Shown here in pieces: positions 44,955 to 50,141 of a DNA stretch of 50,141 nucleotides. The notes under the pieces are model-generated. The model made no database searches, was not told the DNA's origin, and saw only the letters and a program-made list of their open reading frames with translations. The position numbers and the translations under genes are program-made. The stretch is taken from contig NW_022205190.1 in NCBI RefSeq assembly GCF_008831285.2, forward strand, positions 1 through 50,141, given 5' to 3'. The DNA comes from Nymphaea colorata. Taxonomy: Eukaryota; Streptophyta; Magnoliopsida; Nymphaeales; Nymphaeaceae. Position 1 is the stretch's first letter, and each line of letters opens with the position of its first letter.

Positions 44955-46247
44955 TCAATCACGTCCTTTTCTGAGAGTTGCACTGGCCTCGTTCAACTTA
45001 GAAACAACTTGCTCCAAACTGAAGATGCATTGGGCTGATTTGTTATACAAACGATCTTTTGTCTGCTCGTGATAAACTATCAAACAGTTTAGGGATTGAT
45101 CTAAAGTTCCCATGATCTTCTTGTCTAAAATCCTAAATAAATGTAATTTTACATTTCAGAAAGCTTTCGCTAGATTGTATCTGTATCAAGTGATACTTTT
45201 GTTGATATATAGCCAATATCGACCCGAGTATATGAATCAATGATATTAAACAAGTTTTTCTCCAGAAGCTGATCATAGAGTAATTTTGTGTGACTGCGTA
45301 CAACCTAATCCCCTTCGATTTAAGCCTTGAATTGAATGAAAATTTCACTTAGAGCCACAATGATGCGCCAAAGTGGGCTTCAGATACAGCTTTTATCGCT
45401 TTTATGTGAGAATCAGTTGAAAATTTCAATCCAAATTTTCCATTAAGAAGTGAATTCAAATCTTACTTATTGTTGCTCATGGTCTTGCACATAAGCATGT
45501 ACTTGAAACACAGTACAGCTCTGCTATCTTTGCCTGCTCTAAAAAATAATGCATGTACATGAGCGGTTCTAAGGCCTCATAGAAGTAGGAGTAAGAGGTC
45601 TTGTAATCTTGGTCCTGGGCGTATAATATACCAGCCATAAGATCGATTTCGGCGATAATGCTTGGAGAGCAATATACATTATTAGCATTTGCACGGGACG
45701 CAGTTAGAGATGCTTTGGCCTTCGCAAAGTTTCGGATGCGATAGTTAATCTTGCTTTCCAATAGATAGAGCTCCACCAAAAGCAGTTTATCATCAGCCTT
45801 ACGAACCTCCGTGAGAATAGGCTCAATAACTCTGGTTGCCTCGTCTGGTTATCCGACATCCAGTAAGAGAGAGGCTAAGCGTACTTAAATGCGGTGCTTG
45901 AGATAAGTTCGTTTTTCTTTGACACACCACTCCACCAGCCATCTGCTCAGCTGGATTTGGAGTTTCTCTGAGCCTGGCACCTTCGCTATGAAATCAACAA
46001 GTCCCTTGGTAATTTTGGCCAAGCGTGGCTTAGAAAAAATGTCTAGCTTGTGAGCAAAAGCTGTTGCAATGGTCTGAATTTTTTCAGGCTGTCCTCGATT
46101 GACGTAAAGTTGGGCGAGACCTGAGATTGCTGCTTATTTTGCACGAACGTTGACTTCGATGGCTTCGATTTCCTCTTCAATAAGTTGCAGTAGGCTAGAT
46201 TAGCTTCCTTCACTAATGGCATCTTGGACTCTCTTCTCGTAAGTCAT
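44955..46247 (-). CDS. PSMD11: 26S proteasome regulatory subunit Rpn6 (PSMD11)
   Basis: About 430 residues, matching the roughly 422 of animal Rpn6. From ATG 46247 (MTYEKRVQDAISEGSESSLL) come the TPR-like helices (KLLLVELYLLESKINYRIRN, FAKAKASLTASRANANNVYC, DLMAGILYAQDQDYKTSYSY, FYEALE), the FKYMLMCKTMSNNKEDLNSL segment, then the PCI domain (LLYDQLLEKNLFNIIDSYTR, VSLDTDTIERKLSEM) and the C-terminal helix. Rpn6 clamps lid to core particle. The Glu of DTIERKLSEM is TAG (45170-45172); Glu of VRAKEAA and HRIEVRLASL are TAA. Frame breaks near 45560, 45370 and 45140 are one base each. Confidence 0.95.
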
Positions 46248-46409
46248 ATCTAATAATATTTGAATTAATGCTTAAATTCAAAAGAAAAATAGACTTCGAA
46301 AGTAATCAATCTATTTGGGTATTGATTAGATAGTAGTTCTTAATTGTTTAGATAGCATTCAACTATATGTTCAGTAGTAGTATTTCATAGCTCAACGAAA
46401 AAGAACGCC

Positions 46410-46982
46410 ATGGAAAAAAGCATAAAAAGCATAACACCATTCATTATGAATGAATCTCTGGTCTTGAATATTGAAGCTCAAGATGGCCTCTACATAGCTA
46501 CAATAACTGAACAGCTAATCGAGTAGTATGCCAGCAACCTCAATCTAACAATCGACAAAATGAGATCTTTTTTCGAAAAAATCCCATATAAAAAGCCAAA
46601 CAGGTCGTAAAGATCCAAGATAATGACGTATACATTTAGGTTGCCTCTTTAGGAAAACGTGGAGAGCGCAAACTATATCTAAAGTGCGCTTTTGCTAAAA
46701 TGTAGTCAACGAGCCAGAAATCTCAAGAAGAATTTGATCAAAGGTGGGAATAAAGCAATCGAAGGATACAAGGCTTAGAAGAAGATAACTTATAAATCAA
46801 GATAAAGCTTTAGGACCTAAATTACAAGGTGGAGTAGCAGGACGATAAAATCAATGAAATTTGGAACTTCGTAAGGATGGAGCTGAGCAAGTGCAGAAAG
46901 GAATATGAAAGCAGAATTGAAGAAATTAGTATCATGATTTCTTAGCGAAATTCATCCTTTCAGCCATCGAAAGGTCTTTGAT
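46410..46982 (+). CDS. Coiled-coil protein with small N-terminal domain
   Basis: About 190 residues from ATG 46410 (MEKSIKSITPFIMNESLVLN) to TGA 46980, one break in an A-rich run near 46600. Residues 1-95 look like a beta-rich head (SLVLNIEAQDGLYIATITEQ, KQVVKIQDNDVYIEVASLGK, RKLYLKCAFAKM). The rest is a coiled coil (GLEEDNLEIKIKLEDLNYKV). A head-plus-rod plan recalls XRCC4/SAS-6-type proteins, but no motif proves it. Function unknown. Confidence 0.68.
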
Positions 46983-47317
46983 TCAAATTACTTTTTGCAT
47001 AATATTCAATCAAGAACAAACAAAAACAGTACTTCAAAAGCTATTAACTATCTATCTTCAATAAGATTATACAGATTAATGCATATTAGAACGATTGCTT
47101 GGTTTACAAGATAGCAGTCGATATTTCAAAGAATTAATTTAGGTAAAAGATAAATGATGTCTGCCTGTTTCTGTTGATTAGTTTCTAGGGATATGATCCA
47201 AATCTACAAGTTTTCCAAGACCTAAAAGCCTGTATTAGTTTTTGGTACTGAATAAAATTTTATTGCTGATTTTAATTCATCGTAGTCGTCATTTTAATCA
47301 ACAAAGATTTTTAAATC
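46983..47317 (+). other. Intergenic, promoter region of alveolin gene
   Basis: AT-rich 335-bp gap before a gene with strong codon bias. No clear TATA or repeat that I can single out. Confidence 0.5.
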
Positions 47318-48525
47318 ATGTCATAGAGCAAGCTCGTCGACGCCAAGAATGGAGAGTTCGGTGGAAACTACTACACCACCACTGCCAACTACACCACCAC
47401 CTCCAACTACGTTCCCGCCAGCAGCACCTATGCCTACGGAGCTGGATCCGGTGCAGGCAACGCCACTCAAACTGTTACCTATACTTCCCAGCCCGCCTCC
47501 CAAACTGTCTACAACGCCACCTCCACATACCAGCCCGGCTATGTGGTCAGCGGAGGAAACTATGCTGTTAGCGGTGGAAACTACGCTGTTGGAACTGGAG
47601 CCGCTGGCTCCACTGTTGTCAGCGGACAACAAGTCGTTGGAGGACAAGTTGTTGGAACCACTGTCAACACCGGAAAAGAAGTTATCAAGGGTGAGAGCAG
47701 GATTGAGTACGTCCCCTTCGAAAAGAAGATCGTTGAGTACAAGGATCAAGCCAAGGTTGAGCGTGTCCCCAAAAAGGTCAAGAAGGTTGAATACAGAGAA
47801 GAGAGAAAGATTGAGACCATCCCCAAGGAAGTCACTGTCACTGACTACTACGCTGTGGAGTATCTTAGACAATACATTCCTCAGTATGTCCCTGAAAAGA
47901 GAATTGAATACGTTCAAGTCGCTAAGAAGCAAGTGAGATATGAGTACGTCCCTGTTGAGAGGTATTGCTTTTTATATTTAGACAAATCGTTCACTATCCC
48001 GACCAGTCTCTTGAAGCTGAAAGAGGAGTCTCAGGATCTCAAGTTAATGCTGGCTACGTCCAACAGGGTGCCACCACCACTACCTACACCACCAGCCAAC
48101 CCGTATACGTGTCTGGCCAAAGTGGAGCTGGCCAAGCTTACGTGACTGGAGGGCAAACTGGATATGTTTCTGGAGGACAGACTGGATATGTTTCTGGAGG
48201 ACAAACTGGATATGTCTCTGGAGCACAGACTGGCTATGTCTCTGGAGCACAGACTGGCTATGTTTCTGGAGGACAAACTGGATACGTGACTGGAGGACAA
48301 ACCTACACCAGCACTGTTCAGCCTGCTGAGAAAGTTTACGCTTCTAATTCCAACGTTGTGTACACTAACGGCCCTTCCCAAACTACTTACGAGTATGTGA
48401 ACGCCCCTGCCACCTATGTTGAGCATCAGGGAGTCCAGAGATGGGAATCCAGTGCCCCTTACGGAGAGAGGACCACTTACGAATACACCAACTATCCCGA
48501 ATCATACGTCACTCAACAGAAATGA
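47318..48525 (+). CDS. Alveolin (cortical membrane-skeleton protein)
   Basis: 395 residues in two exons, no frame break. ATG 47318 reads MSESKLVDAKNGEFGGNYY with TAG as Glu 3. The flank is Tyr/Thr/Val/Gly-rich (GGNYAVSGGNYAVGTGAAG). The core is an alveolin repeat of charged VPxEKxxVEY type: RIEYVPFEKKIVEYKDQ, KVERVPKKVKKVEYREE, RQYIPQYVPEKRIEYVQ and RYEYVPVERQIVHYPDQ. Then seven or so GGQTGYVS units (48142-48300). Alveolins line the alveolar sacs of ciliates, apicomplexans and dinoflagellates. Codons are strongly C-ending, pointing to abundant expression. One 20-nt intron at 47962-47981. Confidence 0.93.
47962..47981 (+). other. 20-nt intron (alveolin gene)
   Basis: GTATTG...ATTTAG, 20 nt, T-rich against GC-rich exons. 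Removal joins EYVPVER to QIVHYPDQ and avoids a frame change. A at -6. Confidence 0.94.
48142..48300 (+). repeat. 24-bp coding tandem repeat
   Basis: About six to seven units of 24 bp coding GGQTGYVS / GAQTGYVS / GGQTGYVT in the alveolin gene. Units differ by a few bases (ggaggacagact, ggagcacagact), so the array is real and not an assembly stutter of one unit. Confidence 0.92.
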
Positions 48526-48576
48526 TTGCTGACTATTCATCATTCAAATAAATCATAAAGATGCGAGATGAATTGA

Positions 48577-49775
48577 TCAAACAAGGATGTTGATTTACTT
48601 TCCTTTGAGAGTGTAGGAGTAAATCGTTGCTTTGATATCTCCGTTCATGAAGGTCAGCTTCAGCCCTCCTCCATTTGGCCAAATATTTTACGCGCCTACT
48701 TGAGTATATTCAGACAATTGAGGGTGCTGAGCGAATGAATTTTTGACAGTCTGAGAAATTTGATCAGCGGTATAGTTTTCGACATCAGTCCAACTGGTCT
48801 GACTCACTATAGCTGCTCCAGATAAGTCAATATAGACCTTGAATGAAGATTAGCGTATTGAGTCCACGTCATCGTCTTCGAAGTCAACGATATAGTTTGT
48901 CCCAGCCACAATTTGACGCTGCACTCCAGCTATCTGATACGACTTGTACTAAGGGTACTATTAGTAGATTGCATCGATTGCATCTTGGTACTAGGTTTGG
49001 TTTGTAACTTACGAAAACCCTCCCATGAGATGAGTCTTATTAGCTTGGCTAGTTTGACTAGTCTGGTTGGTCTGGTTGGTTTGGTTATTTGGTTACTTTG
49101 ACTGCTTTGGTTGGTCTGGTTAGTTTGATTAGTGTTTACTACTGACGGATTAGCAATTTTTGGAGCTGGATCAGCAGGAACGTTTCCCCCTAGAGGGACA
49201 AAAATTTCAATTTGTTTCTCTCCATTTATTTTGTTTTTGAAGGTAAACCTCCAAATTGTTCCAGCGACTACCTTAGTTTCAGTCAGGGTCAAATCACTCC
49301 TCGAGTATTTAGGATTCAGGATTGATAAGGCCTGCGAAAGTGCCGACTAAAAATCGTTTCCTGAAGGGTTATCTTGAACAATAAAGCCACCTCCAACGAA
49401 TAACTTGGGTGATTGTTTAATTGAAACAGCTGGAGGCGGTATAAACTTCCTAAATGGCACTGTTGGGCACGTTTAATTGAAAGAAGTTATGTATTGATTC
49501 CCTGCTATGTCGGCATAGACAACAGCAGTAGCTATGCAATCAGTGGCGTTGTCGTGGAACTCAACATTGTAATTGAATCCACTCACAAGTTGTCTTCGAA
49601 CCGAAGCGATTTCATAGTTGGAAAGCTTAGGATAGCTTTGCTAAATCGTTGCCAGCACTTATTGGAAGCTCTAGCTTGAAAGGTCAGTGAAAGGCTGGTA
49701 TCCTCCGGCGATAGTGAGCATTCTGGAGGAGAAGGCAAGAACGATAGTCAGGGCTAGTACGGTTGTACGCATCAT
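48577..49775 (-). CDS. Secreted multi-domain cystatin
   Basis: About 399 residues from ATG 49775, signal peptide MMRTTVLALTIVLAFSSRML. Cystatin-like domain 1: GGYQPFTDLSS ... SVRRQLVSGFNYNVEF (QxVxG as QLVSG). Domain 2: VGGGFIVQDNPSG ... TETKVVAGTIWRFTF (motif with Lys for Gln). A linker of NQT/NQS units follows. Domain 3: LMGGFSEVT ... GVQRQIVAGTNYIVDF (QIVAG). Then SSFKVYIDLSGAAIV and a last domain with weaker motif (QVGAENIWPNGGGLKLTF). Cystatins block papain-type peptidases outside cells or in vacuoles. One frame break lies in the linker near 49040. It is the last gene before the telomere. Confidence 0.92.
49040..49150 (-). repeat. NQT/NQS linker repeat in cystatin gene
   Basis: Short A-A-C-C-A-R-A-C-based repeat coding TNQTNQTNQSSQSNQ and TNQTSQTSQANK. 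Each NQT or NQS is a possible N-glycosylation sequon. The reading frame slips inside this repeat, so its length is uncertain. Confidence 0.75.
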
Positions 49776-50048
49776 TTTTATTATATAAGTAAATATAGTA
49801 GATTACTGGCTATCGGTGGACAAGCCTGGTTTAAGTATTTGCAAGCCACCATGTAAAATGTTTGAAAGTGCAAGAAAATTGAGGTGATTAAATTCTTACT
49901 TTTCAACTTAAAAACTGACTTTTGTGAAATATTTTCAGCTTGGATTATAAATACATCTGATCCAGGTTATATCTAATAATGACTATAGAAGTTAAATGAA
50001 TTCTAATGCCAAATATTTTACATTGGGTTGGTATTCATCACGATTATA
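49776..50048 (+). other. Subtelomeric spacer, no gene seen
   Basis: Only about 270 bp of AT-rich sequence separate the cystatin start from the telomere. It must hold the cystatin promoter. No subtelomeric repeat is visible. Confidence 0.7.
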
Positions 50049-50141
50049 GGGGTTGGGGTTGGGGTTGGGGTTGGGGTTGGGGTTGGGGTTGGGGTTGGGG
50101 TTGGGGTTGGGGTTGGGGTTGGGGTTGGGGTTGGGGTTGGG
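50049..50141 (+). repeat. Macronuclear telomere, (GGGGTT)n
   Basis: 93 bases of perfect GGGGTT, 15.5 units, ending at the window edge. This is the G-rich strand reading 5' to 3' toward the chromosome end, the same unit as in Tetrahymena and other oligohymenophoreans; Paramecium mixes GGGTTT and GGGGTT. It marks a real chromosome terminus. Confidence 0.98.

Noticed and set aside
47321-47932. Long minus-strand frame opposite the alveolin gene
   Set aside because: It is an antisense shadow of the codon-biased alveolin exon; its Ser/Gly/Leu/Val content follows from the plus-strand codons.

Overview
The window is the last 50 kb of a ciliate macronuclear chromosome. It ends at the right in a perfect (GGGGTT)n telomere (50049-50141). 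The left edge has no telomere, so it lies inside the chromosome. TGA is the working stop. TAA and TAG run through almost every gene and read as glutamate, not the more usual ciliate glutamine. They sit at invariant Glu positions of the TTLL ligase, kinase, CDK, Rpn6 and PHF5A genes, and opposite GAA/GAG in tandem paralogues inside the window. This is the peritrich code (translation table 30), so a Vorticella-like peritrich is the best guess; the species is inferred, not shown.

Genes are dense, on both strands, often convergent with 13-90 bp between stops. Introns are tiny: ten of eleven secure ones are exactly 20 nt, GTA...AG, mostly with an A six bases before the exon. Many genes also carry single-base frame breaks, nearly all equal to one missing base and often at short homopolymers. 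They look like residual consensus errors; a few genes have none. CDS spans below cover start to stop and bridge introns and breaks.

Layout. 0-8 kb: small coiled-coil genes, a Rab GTPase, a large coiled-coil protein, a MORN protein and a SET-domain methyltransferase with a possible TPR start. 8-16 kb: two unknown genes, an EF-hand protein and four copies of one multi-span membrane protein, with a secreted lipocalin between copies and a decayed lipocalin beside the fourth. 16-25 kb: a TTLL tubulin-modifying enzyme, a RING/zinc protein, an ANP32-like LRR protein, a divergent kinase and a 629-residue AT-rich unknown. 25-33 kb: coiled-coil and basic proteins, splicing factor PHF5A, a SANT protein, leucyl aminopeptidase with a His-Gly tail, a second ANP32-like LRR protein and a secreted C39-type peptidase. 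33-46 kb: coiled-coil genes, a CH-domain protein of ciliary type, a B-box protein, an HTH protein, a PSTSIRE CDK, a membrane protein, a Hemingway/CFAP97-like protein and proteasome subunit Rpn6. 46-50 kb: a coiled-coil protein, an alveolin of the cortex and a secreted multi-cystatin as the last gene before the telomere.

Together this is an ordinary chromosome arm of a ciliated, stalk- or cortex-building cell: cilium and cortex parts (TTLL, CH domain, CFAP97, MORN, alveolin, EF-hand), housekeeping (Rab, PHF5A, Rpn6, CDK, LAP) and a secreted set (lipocalin, C39 peptidase, cystatin).
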